Source of the DNA: an uncultured Treponema sp.
Lineage (GTDB): Bacteria > Spirochaetota > Spirochaetia > Treponematales > Treponemataceae
DNA: 8,509 nt
Assembly (NCBI GenBank): GCA_905372235.1
Contig: CAJPOF010000073.1
Coordinates: forward strand, 1-8,509
Direction of reading: 5' to 3'
Shown in pieces: positions 1 through 6,012 of the stretch. Position 1 is the stretch's first letter. Every line of letters starts with the position of its first letter. The position numbers were made by a program, and so were the translations under genes. A model generated the notes under the pieces. It did not search any database and had not been told where the DNA came from. It was given only the letters and a program-made list of their open reading frames with translations.

Positions 1-27
1 GAACTGGCAGTGATTACTCTGAAATTC

Positions 28-40
28 GGGGGGGGGGGGG
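28..40. repeat. 13-base poly-G homopolymer
   Basis: An uninterrupted run of 13 G lies in otherwise AT-rich DNA. Homopolymers of this length slip during replication. In Treponema pallidum, poly-G tracts near promoters or inside genes are known to vary in length and switch expression. The frame entering from the left edge reads ELAVITLKF and then glycines. With 13 G it stays open to 336, with 12 G it stops at once (TAA just after the run), and with 14 G it stops at 144-146. Whether the frame to the left belongs to a real gene cannot be seen here. Confidence 0.85.
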
Positions 41-194
41 TAAGAATAATGATATGGTACATCTGTGTCAATACCGCCTGTTATTTGGTTTTGTATTATT
101 CTATAACCGCTATATGTATAATGCAAGTAATTTTTTACTACCTTGATGTCTCTTTTTGCTTTTACACAAATATAGTGCGATGTATTTTATTCTT
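41..194. other. AT-rich intergenic stretch, no recognised gene
   Basis: This stretch is roughly two-thirds A+T, with T-runs and scattered TATA-like words. The open frames crossing it give hydrophobic, Cys/Tyr/Ile-rich translations typical of AT-rich noncoding DNA. I found no RNA gene, clear promoter pair or terminator. Words such as TTGATG (143-148) and TATAGT (171-176) exist but are too far apart (22 bases) to form a good promoter. Confidence 0.5.
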
Positions 195-202
195 GGGAGG
201 AA

Positions 203-328
203 ATGTTTTTGTTTATACGAAGCCCTGCGCCGAGCGTGGAAAAGTGCGAAGCAGGGGAGCGAAGCGACACCGAGCGCAAGCGGGCTTTGGAAGGCGAGTG
301 GGAGAAGATATTCCGCCCGAATTCATGA
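203..328 (+). CDS. Possible 41-aa micro-ORF of unknown function
   Basis: The ATG at 203 opens a 41-codon frame ending in TGA at 326-328. It is preceded by GGGAGG at 195-200. Only two bases separate that motif from the ATG, which is too close. A TTG at 209 in the same frame sits eight bases from it and would be better placed, giving 39 aa. The translation is highly charged after a short hydrophobic start (MFLFIR), with segments such as EKCEAGERSDTERKR and EGEWEKIFRP. It coincides with the GC-rich island at 219-320, where all three plus-strand frames are open, so the apparent coding signal may simply be the repeat's composition. I do not recognise the product. It ends five bases before the yebC -35 box, so it could be a short upstream gene, a leader-type ORF or a repeat remnant. 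Confidence 0.25.
   Translation: MFLFIRSPAPSVEKCEAGERSDTERKRALEGEWEKIFRPNS
219..320. repeat. GC-rich repeat-like island with imperfect inverted repeat
   Basis: About 100 bases with roughly 64% G+C by hand count, flanked by AT-rich DNA and strongly purine-skewed on the plus strand. Internal short repeats are visible: GCGAAGC at 246-252 and 259-265, the variant GCGCAAGC at 274-281, and GAGCG at 232-236, 257-261 and 272-276. The outer ends can pair: AAGCCC (220-225) with GGGCTT (282-287), then TGCGC (226-230) with GCGCA (274-278), with a three-base bulge. CCCTGC (223-228) can alternatively pair with GCAGGG (251-256). This looks like a REP-type or other dispersed intergenic element. Copies elsewhere in the genome cannot be tested from this window. 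Confidence 0.45.
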
Positions 329-332
329 AATA

Positions 333-361
333 TTGACATGATTTTTGTTTCTGCGTATCAT
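333..361 (+). promoter_or_regulatory. Sigma-70-type promoter for yebC
   Basis: A perfect -35 box TTGACA (333-338) and a -10 box TATCAT (356-361) are separated by exactly 17 bases. Transcription would begin near 368 and leave a leader of about 30 bases. That leader contains GAGAGGT (387-393), a ribosome-binding site six to seven bases before the yebC ATG. It is the best-matching promoter in the window. Confidence 0.75.
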
Positions 362-398
362 CAAACTGCTACTTTAATTCAATATTGAGAGGTTCCGA

Positions 399-1142
399 AT
401 GTCAGGACACAGTAAATGGGCGACCATAAAACACGCAAAAGGTCTTGCCGATGCCAAACGTGGTAAGATTTTCACTAAATTCATCAAGGAAATTTCCATT
501 GCCGCACGTATGGGCGGGGGAGACCCTAACTCGAATCCACGATTGAGGACTGTGATAATAAAGGCAAGGGCTGCCAACATGCCTAAAGACAACATTGAGC
601 GTGCCATAAAGAAGGGAACCGGTGAGGACGGAGGAGCCGCATACGAGGAACTTGTGTACGAAGGATATGCCGCAGGCGGTGTAGCCGTGATGGTCGAGGT
701 TCTTACGGACAACAAAAACCGTGCCGCCGCAGATGTTCGTAATGTATTCACGAAAAACGGCGGAAACCTTGGAACGACGGGTTCTGTTTCTCGAATGTTC
801 CAGAGAAAGGGAACTATCGAGCTGGATGCCGAGAAGGTTAGCGAAGACGATGTTATGGAAGTCGCTCTTGAGGCGGGTGCAGACGATATCGTGAACGAGG
901 ATGGAATAATCACTGTTACCACAAACCCCGATGCGTTCTCTGCTGTTGCCGATGCTTTGAACGAGAAAGGTTTTGAAACTCTTTCTGCTGACGTGGGACT
1001 TGTTCCCGACGCATACACGGCGGTTGATAAAGAGACTGCACTAAAGATTCAGAAGCTGATAGATAAACTTGAGGACAATGACGACGTTCAGAATGTTTAC
1101 CATACGGCTGAATTCCCTGAAGATTTTGAACCTGAGGAATAG
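399..1142 (+). CDS. yebC: YebC/PmpR family (TACO1-like) regulatory protein
   Basis: The 247-aa product is full length for the family. It begins with the hallmark MSGHSKWATIKHAK, followed by the conserved RGKIFTKFIKEI segment (about 21-32), GGDPNSNPRLR (40-50) and the helix-rich MPKDNIERAIKKG stretch (61-73). Next come YEGYAAGGVAVMVE (87-100), LTDNKNRAA (102-110), and the GGNLGTTGSVSRMF segment (121-134). The C-terminus is acidic. Family members are cytosolic. Some were described as DNA-binding regulators (PmpR); others act in translation, including YebC proteins that relieve ribosome stalling and the mitochondrial activator TACO1. The sequence alone does not say which applies here. The start is fixed by the conserved N-terminus and a GAGAGG ribosome site. 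The gene has its own promoter upstream and its own terminator downstream, so it is probably transcribed alone. In many bacteria yebC neighbours ruvC, as here. Confidence 0.97.
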   Translation: MSGHSKWATIKHAKGLADAKRGKIFTKFIKEISIAARMGGGDPNSNPRLRTVIIKARAANMPKDNIERAIKKGTGEDGGAAYEELVYEGYAAGGVAVMVEVLTDNKNRAAADVRNVFTKNGGNLGTTGSVSRMFQRKGTIELDAEKVSEDDVMEVALEAGADDIVNEDGIITVTTNPDAFSAVADALNEKGFETLSADVGLVPDAYTAVDKETALKIQKLIDKLEDNDDVQNVYHTAEFPEDFEPEE

Positions 1143-1183
1143 AATTTTCATTCAGGCGGTATAAAGGCTGCGTTTTATTTTGG

Positions 1184-1215
1184 AATCCCGAATGTAAAAG
1201 TTCGGGATTTTTTTT
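1184..1215 (+). terminator. Rho-independent terminator after yebC
   Basis: A perfect 9-bp stem, AATCCCGAA (1184-1192) pairing with TTCGGGATT (1201-1209), closes an 8-base loop and runs straight into a T tract reaching 1215. Two G-U pairs could extend the base. It lies 42 bases after the yebC stop and separates yebC from the ruv-queA group. Confidence 0.93.
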
Positions 1216-1226
1216 GTTCTAATCTG

Positions 1227-1232
1227 TATAAT
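1227..1232 (+). promoter_or_regulatory. Candidate -10 box for ruvC, possibly leaderless
   Basis: A perfect TATAAT stands exactly six bases before the ATG at 1239, so the expected transcription start falls on or next to that A. No good -35 is present at normal spacing, because the area is occupied by the yebC terminator arm and its T tract. A promoter is needed here because the terminator isolates ruvC from yebC. No ribosome-binding site precedes 1239, which fits a leaderless message. Confidence 0.4.
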
Positions 1233-1238
1233 TTTTGC

Positions 1239-1781
1239 ATGGTTAACAAGGATTTTTCGTTCACGGAACTTCCGGGAACTCAAAATGTCCAATGTTTTGG
1301 AAAAGTGAGGCGTGTCATCGGTCTTGATCCCGGACTTGCGAACACAGGTTTTGGAATCGTGGATTTTTCAAACGGCAGATACAGGATGGTAAGTTACGGC
1401 TGCATTCATACAGGGGCTAAAGAACCTTTGCAGGAACGGCTTCTTTCGATTCATTCAAGGCTTCAGGCTGTCATAGATGAATTTAAGCCGACGGAAGGCG
1501 CGATGGAGGAGCTTTTTTTTGTAAAGAATGTAACAAGCGGAATCAGCGTGGCGGAAGCCAAGGGTGTTGAGACTCTTTGTCTTGCGGAAAATGCAATTCC
1601 GCTCTGTGAGTATAAGCCTAACCTGATAAAGAAGGCGGTTACAGGTTCAAGCAGGGCGGACAAAAATCTTGTGGAACAATATGTCCAGCTTCTTTTGAAT
1701 CTGAAGGAAAAACCGAATCCTGACCATGCGGCAGATGCCTTGGCGTGCGCAATAACGCACATTCACTATACGATGTGTTGA
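1239..1781 (+). CDS. ruvC: Crossover junction endodeoxyribonuclease RuvC
   Basis: RuvC resolves Holliday junctions by paired symmetrical cuts, working with RuvAB in recombinational repair. The RNase-H-like fold motifs are clear: IGLDPGLANTGFGIVDF with Asp30, AMEELFF with Glu90, and PNPDHAADALACAITH with His163 and Asp166. The Asp-Glu-His-Asp set is the variant seen in Thermus RuvC, where E. coli has Asp in place of His, so the enzyme should be active. Using the ATG at 1239 the product is 180 aa, with about 22 extra residues before the usual start. An in-frame GTG at 1305 (residue 23) would give 158 aa beginning VRRVIGLDPG, which matches the family N-terminus better but has only a weak ribosome site. 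ATG 1239 has none, although a TATAAT box six bases upstream makes leaderless initiation possible. The function is certain; the start is not. Confidence 0.93.
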   Translation: MVNKDFSFTELPGTQNVQCFGKVRRVIGLDPGLANTGFGIVDFSNGRYRMVSYGCIHTGAKEPLQERLLSIHSRLQAVIDEFKPTEGAMEELFFVKNVTSGISVAEAKGVETLCLAENAIPLCEYKPNLIKKAVTGSSRADKNLVEQYVQLLLNLKEKPNPDHAADALACAITHIHYTMC

Positions 1782-1814
1782 AATATGCGCCTTATGTTCA
1801 TGGAAGCGAATTTC

Positions 1815-1823
1815 TGATACAAT
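1815..1823 (+). promoter_or_regulatory. Candidate extended -10 box for ruvA, possibly leaderless
   Basis: TGATACAAT matches an extended -10 element (TG, one base, then TACAAT at 1818-1823). It sits six bases before the ruvA ATG at 1830, the same offset as the TATAAT before ruvC. The -35 region is weak (TGTTCA at 1795-1800, about half matching). No purine-rich ribosome site lies between the box and the ATG. Expected transcription would start at the initiation codon. Confidence 0.4.
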
Positions 1824-1829
1824 AGACCC

Positions 1830-2444
1830 ATGTTCAATTCGATTATCGGCATTGTTACAGGAAAATTTTCCAGGCAGCTTTTTATTGAAGCAAACGGCAT
1901 TGAGTGGGATATCTGTATGCCCGATTCGAACATCGATATGCTTCCTGAAACCGGAAAAGAGGTGCGGGTATTCACTTGGCTTCATCACACGGAAAGCCTC
2001 ATGAATCTTTACGGTTTTGCTTCTTCCGAGGAAAGGCTTCTGTTCCTTGACCTTCTTAGGGTTGACGGGGTAGGTCCGAAGGCTGCCGTAAAGATTATGA
2101 GCGGCGTGGACTCCAAACGTCTTTTTGAAATCCTTGAAAGTGGCGATGTCGAGATTCTTGAAAAGATTCCGGGAGTCGGAAAAAAGACTGCCGGAAAAAT
2201 GATGCTTGCTCTTAAAGGAAAACTTTCGATTCCCGACGATTACAAATCTTCATCTTCGTCGCCTTCTTCTCCGTACGATGATGCGGTCGCCTCCCTTGTT
2301 TCAATGGGGTACGACAAAAATCTTGCCAAAGCAAAGATAATGGAACTTGCGGAAAAACTTTCTTCCGAGCCGGATTTTGTGAAAAAAAGCCAAAAGGACA
2401 GGGAGGATCATCTTTTCAGGCTTGCCATCGTGGAACTCAGTTAG
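1830..2444 (+). CDS. ruvA: Holliday junction branch migration protein RuvA
   Basis: RuvA tetramers bind four-way junctions and load the RuvB motor. The 204-aa product has the normal three-domain plan. An N-terminal OB-fold covers about 1-62 (IIGIVTGKF, WLHHTESLMNLYGF). Two helix-hairpin-helix motifs follow: VDGVGPKAAVKIM at 78-90 and IPGVGKKTAGKMM at 113-125. A serine-rich flexible linker (about 140-148) leads to the small C-terminal RuvB-binding domain from about 149 (DAVASLVSMGYDKNLAKAKI). The start is supported by the conserved MFNSIIGIVTG beginning, although no ribosome-binding site is visible and an extended -10 box lies directly upstream. It follows ruvC after 48 bases and precedes ruvB by three bases, so ruvA and ruvB are surely cotranscribed and probably translationally coupled. 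Confidence 0.97.
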   Translation: MFNSIIGIVTGKFSRQLFIEANGIEWDICMPDSNIDMLPETGKEVRVFTWLHHTESLMNLYGFASSEERLLFLDLLRVDGVGPKAAVKIMSGVDSKRLFEILESGDVEILEKIPGVGKKTAGKMMLALKGKLSIPDDYKSSSSSPSSPYDDAVASLVSMGYDKNLAKAKIMELAEKLSSEPDFVKKSQKDREDHLFRLAIVELS

Positions 2445-2447
2445 TCT

Positions 2448-3497
2448 ATGAAAGATTTTAAGGATACTGTCTTCAATTCCATTGTGCGGGCGGACATTTC
2501 GAATCTTGAGGACAACGACAACAGGCTTCGCCCAAAACTGCTGAAGGATTTTCTGGGGCAGGAAGGAATCAAGAAAAACCTTGGCACTTTTATAAAAGCT
2601 GCCAAAGACAGGGAAGAGCCGCTGGATCATCTTCTTCTTATAGGTCCTCCGGGGCTTGGAAAAACCACCCTTGCTCAGATTACTGCAAATGAACTTGGCG
2701 TTGATTTCAAGGTTACGGGTGCGCCCGCCTTGGACAAACCCAAGGATCTAGCAGGAATCCTAAGCACAATCACCGAGCGGACTGTTTTTTTTATAGATGA
2801 AATCCATCGTCTGAAGCCTGCGATAGAAGAGATGCTTTATGTCGCTATGGAAGACTATGAGTTGGACTGGATTATCGGGCAAGGACCTGCGGCTAGGACA
2901 GTGCGGATTCCTATTCCGCCGTTCACTCTGATCGGGGCGACCACGAAGGCAGGAAGCGTTTCAAGTCCGCTAAGAAGCCGTTTTGGTTTCATTCCTCGTT
3001 TTGATTTTTATACGAACGAAGAACTTTCAAGAATCATAAAAAGGTCTGCAAAAATTCTTGAGGTGTCGATAGACGAGGACGCTTCGCTTCTTCTTGCAGA
3101 ATGTTGCAGGGGAACTCCACGTGTTGCAAATAGGGTTTTACGACGCATGAGGGATTTCGCTCAGGTTTCAGGTTCTCCTGTGATTTCTCTTGAAACGGTA
3201 AAAATGGGACTTAGCCGGCTTGAAATAGACGTGCTGGGGCTTGAAAAATACGATAGGGAAATCCTTCTTTCGATAATCAACAATTTTTCAGGAGGTCCGG
3301 TCGGGGCGGAGACGCTTGCGATAAGCATAGGCGAAAGCCTTGACACCCTTGAGGACTATTACGAGCCGTACCTGATTCAGAAAGGTCTTTTGCAAAGAAC
3401 CCCTCGAGGAAGAATAGTTACCCCAAAGGCATACGAGCATCTTGGAATGAATTTTCCCAAGGACTCTGCGTCTAGTCAGGGCGTTCTGTTCGATTGA
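2448..3497 (+). CDS. ruvB: Holliday junction ATP-dependent helicase RuvB
   Basis: RuvB is the hexameric AAA+ motor that pumps DNA through the RuvA-bound junction. At 349 aa it is full length. Visible motifs are LRPKLLKDFLGQE (27-39), Walker A GPPGLGKT (66-73), Walker B FFIDEIHR (114-121), the RuvB-specific hairpin region around 133-156 that contacts RuvA, sensor-1 GATTKAG (163-169), the LRSRFG arginine-finger segment (175-180), and sensor-2 GTPRVANR (222-229). A C-terminal winged-helix domain includes the RGRIVTPKAYEHLG segment (320-333). All key residues are present. The N-terminus carries about 25 residues before the conserved core, close to family norm. The ATG lies three bases after the ruvA stop with only a weak ribosome site, consistent with coupling. 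queA follows after 41 bases. Confidence 0.98.
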   Translation: MKDFKDTVFNSIVRADISNLEDNDNRLRPKLLKDFLGQEGIKKNLGTFIKAAKDREEPLDHLLLIGPPGLGKTTLAQITANELGVDFKVTGAPALDKPKDLAGILSTITERTVFFIDEIHRLKPAIEEMLYVAMEDYELDWIIGQGPAARTVRIPIPPFTLIGATTKAGSVSSPLRSRFGFIPRFDFYTNEELSRIIKRSAKILEVSIDEDASLLLAECCRGTPRVANRVLRRMRDFAQVSGSPVISLETVKMGLSRLEIDVLGLEKYDREILLSIINNFSGGPVGAETLAISIGESLDTLEDYYEPYLIQKGLLQRTPRGRIVTPKAYEHLGMNFPKDSASSQGVLFD

Positions 3498-3523
3498 GCT
3501 TTTGCAAAACGAAATTTTATGCT
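3494..3523 (+). promoter_or_regulatory. Possible internal promoter before queA
   Basis: TTGAGC (3494-3499) and TATGCT (3518-3523) are 18 bases apart, four of six matches each to the sigma-70 consensus. Transcription would start near 3530, just ahead of AAAAGAGA (3525-3532), which can serve as the ribosome site. No terminator separates ruvB from queA, so this would add to read-through rather than replace it. Confidence 0.3.
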
Positions 3524-3538
3524 TAAAAGAGACAGCTT

Positions 3539-4618
3539 ATGAAAACTTCAGATTTCTTTTTTGATTTACCAGCGGAACTTGTCGCTCAGCACCCAAGCGG
3601 AAAGCGAGGCGAAGACAGGCTTATGCTTTTGGAAAGAAGCACGGGAAACGTGTCCCATCTTATGATGGACGATTTACCGAACCTTATATCAAGCGACACT
3701 TTGATGGTGTTCAACAACTCGAGGGTAAGACGTGCCAGGGTATACGGCATAAACGAAGAAACCGGAAAATCTACAGAGTTCATGTTTCTGAACACGCTTG
3801 ACCAAACTTTTTCATTTTGGAACACGATGGTACGGAACTCAAGAAAGCAAAAAAACGGTATGCGCTACAGATTCCCGGACGGCTCGGTGGGAACTGTTGT
3901 CTTGGGCAAAGAAAATGAGGGAACGGAATTCAGGGCGGTAAGATTCGATTCTGCGATAGGGGAGGAATGGTTTGAAAGAAACGGACATATTCCGCTTCCT
4001 CCGTACATAAAAAGAACTGACACGGATGAGGATTCCGAGCGGTACCAAAATGTGTATGCCACGGACACGGGAAGCGCCGCTTGTCCCACAGCAGGGCTTC
4101 ATTTCACAGAAGATATGCTTTCTCGTCTTGACAAGGCAGGAATAGAACGCTGTTTTGTTACCCTGCACGTGGGGCTTGGGACTTTTCTTCCGGTGAGGGA
4201 AGAGAACATAGAATCTCACAAGATGCACAGCGAATGGTATTCTATTCCTGTCGAGAGTGCGGAAAAAATAAATGCGGCAAAAAAATCTTCCCGTCCGGTA
4301 CTGGCGGTCGGAACAACAACAGTCAGAACCCTTGAAAGTTCGTTCGGTGAGATTTTAAAAGAAGTCAAAGAAGGAAAGAGGGCGGAAAACTCGGATTTTG
4401 TAAAAGCGGGAACTTCAAGCACGTCGATATTCATGTATCCCGGATACAAGTTCAATGTCGTAGACCAAATGTTCACGAATTTCCACACACCTGAAAGCAC
4501 CCTCATAATGCTGGTGAGCGCATTCGCCGGAAAGTCTAATATTCTTTCAGCATACAAAAAGGCTGTGGAAGAACGCTACAGATTTTTCAGTTATGGCGAC
4601 TGCATGCTCATAAAATAA
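3539..4618 (+). CDS. queA: S-adenosylmethionine:tRNA ribosyltransferase-isomerase QueA
   Basis: QueA transfers and isomerises the ribose of S-adenosylmethionine onto 7-aminomethyl-7-deazaguanine in the anticodon of certain tRNAs, giving epoxyqueuosine, the next-to-last queuosine intermediate. The 359-aa product is full length. Family motifs appear in order: FFFDLPAELVAQHP (6-19), MVFNNSRVRRAR (56-67), GHIPLPPYIKR (149-159), YQNVYATDTGSAACPTAGLHFT (169-190), FVTLHVGLGTFLPVR (206-220), HKMHSEWY (227-234), VLAVGTTTVRTLES (254-267), and FMYPGYKF followed by TNFHTPESTLIMLVSAFAG (298-331). It ends with YRFFSYGDCMLI. The ruvA-ruvB-queA order is also found in Gram-positive bacteria and other groups, so the linkage is conserved rather than functional. 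No preQ1 riboswitch is visible in the 41-base gap upstream. Confidence 0.97.
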   Translation: MKTSDFFFDLPAELVAQHPSGKRGEDRLMLLERSTGNVSHLMMDDLPNLISSDTLMVFNNSRVRRARVYGINEETGKSTEFMFLNTLDQTFSFWNTMVRNSRKQKNGMRYRFPDGSVGTVVLGKENEGTEFRAVRFDSAIGEEWFERNGHIPLPPYIKRTDTDEDSERYQNVYATDTGSAACPTAGLHFTEDMLSRLDKAGIERCFVTLHVGLGTFLPVREENIESHKMHSEWYSIPVESAEKINAAKKSSRPVLAVGTTTVRTLESSFGEILKEVKEGKRAENSDFVKAGTSSTSIFMYPGYKFNVVDQMFTNFHTPESTLIMLVSAFAGKSNILSAYKKAVEERYRFFSYGDCMLIK

Positions 4619-4638
4619 AGTTATTGAATATTATGAAG

Positions 4639-4667
4639 TTGCTATTTTGACATTTTCTGTAGATAAT
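4639..4667 (+). promoter_or_regulatory. Candidate promoter for the GAF/HD-GYP gene
   Basis: TTGCTA (4639-4644) and GATAAT (4662-4667) are 17 bases apart, with four and five matches to consensus. Transcription would start near 4674. A perfect TTGACA also occurs at 4647-4652, but no good -10 lies 16-18 bases after it. The leader carries GAGAAGG (4693-4699), eight bases before the ATG at 4708. TATTGAATA occurs twice (4622-4630 and 4667-4675); a regulatory role is speculative. Confidence 0.4.
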
Positions 4668-4707
4668 ATTGAATAGAGTTTTAAAGTAAATAGAGAAGGT
4701 ATTTGAA

Positions 4708-6012
4708 ATGATCAGCGAAAGGGAACAAAAACTTCAATCCATCGTCGAACTTGAACACAAACTCAATGAGATTCAGGACGTAGACATCCTCCTTGAAAAG
4801 ATTCTCACGGAGACCCGCAGAATTGTGAATGCGGACGCAGGCTCAATATATGTTGTATCGGGTATGCACAATACGAATCTTCAGATAAAATATTCGCAGA
4901 ACGACACTCAGTTAAAGGAACTTCCGCCCGGCGAAAAACTTCCGTATTCATTTTTCTCTTTTCCGATAAACGACAAGTCCATTGCAGGCTATGTCGCATC
5001 CATGGGAACTGCGTTGAACATTGAGGATGCCTATAATCTTTCCCCTGAACTTCCGTTCAAATTCAACGAACTTTCGGATCTTACGACCAACTACCGGACA
5101 AAATCTATGCTCACGATTCCGCTCAAGATGGCGAACGGAACTTTACTTGGGGTTCTGCAGATTATAAATGCCCGTGACAAAGAGGGAAACGTAATTTCAT
5201 TCGATGCGGACGCTGAACTTTACATAAACCATTTTGCGACCGCCGCGGTTCAGGCTCTTGAGCACGCCTACAACACCCAAAACATGGTAAAGCGTATGCT
5301 GAAAATGTCGGAATTCAGAGATCCCAAGGAAACTTATCCCCATGTCGAGAGGGTTTCCAGTTTTGCCCTTGAGATTTATGACCGCTGGGCGTTCAACCAC
5401 AATGTTCCCGAAGAGGAAAGGCACCGCTTCCGGGACAACCTGAAGGTTGCCGCTAAATTCCATGACATCGGAAAGGTCGGCATATCGGACGTGATATTGA
5501 AGAAGACGTTCCCGCGTTTCACGGACGAAGAGCGCAACGTGATGAAGGGGCATACCTGCCTTGGCGCAATGCTTTTCTATCCGCCTGAATCCTTACTTGA
5601 TAGAATGATAATTGATGTGGCTCTTCATCATCATGAACGTTTTGACGGCGGAGCTAACGGATATCCCGGATATTTTGACCTTGAAAACCACGCTACGGTC
5701 GAAGCTCCGGATTCGGAAGACGATTTTGACGAAGAAAACAGGTTTGAGATTGGCGGACCTGTGAATGTGCTGCGTCCTCTAAAGGGAACGGAGATTCCTC
5801 TTGCCGCCCGCATTGTCGCCGTGGCTGACGTGTTCGACGCTCTTTCGCACAAAAGGTGCTACAAGCAGGCGTGGTCAGTGAATGATGCGTTTGCGGAAAT
5901 CCAGAACGGGGCGGGAAAGCAGTTCGATCCCGAAGTCGTTCTTGCGTTCATGAAAATACACGACAGAATAATGTCCATACTTATGGCCATTCCTGACGAT
6001 GACTTGGATTAA
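4708..6012 (+). CDS. GAF domain plus HD-GYP domain protein, probable c-di-GMP phosphodiesterase
   Basis: The 434-aa soluble protein begins with a short helix, then a GAF-type sensor domain (about 15-185; NADAGSIYVV, SIAGYVASMG, KSMLTIPLK, GVLQIINARD). From about 205 it carries an HD-GYP domain. HD-GYP enzymes usually break down cyclic di-GMP and so tune motility and surface behaviour. The metal-binding plan is intact: His212, HDIGKVGI (252-259, His252/Asp253), KGH (His282), HHHERFDG (307-314), GYP (318-320), and VADVFDAL (372-379). Two departures are visible. The DG-x-GYP loop has two extra residues (DGGANGYP). About 35 residues, very rich in Asp and Glu (about 323-357), are inserted between GYP and KGTEIPLAARI, where relatives have only a few. 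No signal peptide or membrane segment is seen, so a cytosolic signal presumably acts on GAF. The stop TAA interlocks with that of the convergent DUF188 gene. Activity and ligand are inferred. Confidence 0.9.
   Translation: MISEREQKLQSIVELEHKLNEIQDVDILLEKILTETRRIVNADAGSIYVVSGMHNTNLQIKYSQNDTQLKELPPGEKLPYSFFSFPINDKSIAGYVASMGTALNIEDAYNLSPELPFKFNELSDLTTNYRTKSMLTIPLKMANGTLLGVLQIINARDKEGNVISFDADAELYINHFATAAVQALEHAYNTQNMVKRMLKMSEFRDPKETYPHVERVSSFALEIYDRWAFNHNVPEEERHRFRDNLKVAAKFHDIGKVGISDVILKKTFPRFTDEERNVMKGHTCLGAMLFYPPESLLDRMIIDVALHHHERFDGGANGYPGYFDLENHATVEAPDSEDDFDEENRFEIGGPVNVLRPLKGTEIPLAARIVAVADVFDALSHKRCYKQAWSVNDAFAEIQNGAGKQFDPEVVLAFMKIHDRIMSILMAIPDDDLD

Noticed and set aside
10..336. A long open frame from a GTG at 10 through the poly-G tract
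   Set aside because: It has no ribosome site. The middle is an AT-rich Cys/Tyr/Ile mixture and the end is an out-of-frame reading of the GC-rich island. It is not protein-like as a whole, and it exists only at the 13-G length.
374..1018. A 214-codon antisense frame opposite yebC
   Set aside because: It is Ser/Ala/Thr-rich, as expected from the complement of conserved coding sequence, and lies almost wholly inside a certain gene.
1285..1308. A tiny leader-type ORF (MSNVLEK) whose TGA overlaps the GTG at 1305 of ruvC, suggesting translational coupling
   Set aside because: Seven codons can arise by chance, and it only matters if GTG 1305 is the true start. It is recorded for anyone resolving the ruvC start.
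3498..3538. Possible preQ1 riboswitch upstream of queA
   Set aside because: The 41-base gap shows neither the compact pseudoknot pattern nor the C-rich and A-rich conserved blocks. It contains only a short TTTTGCAAAA palindrome.
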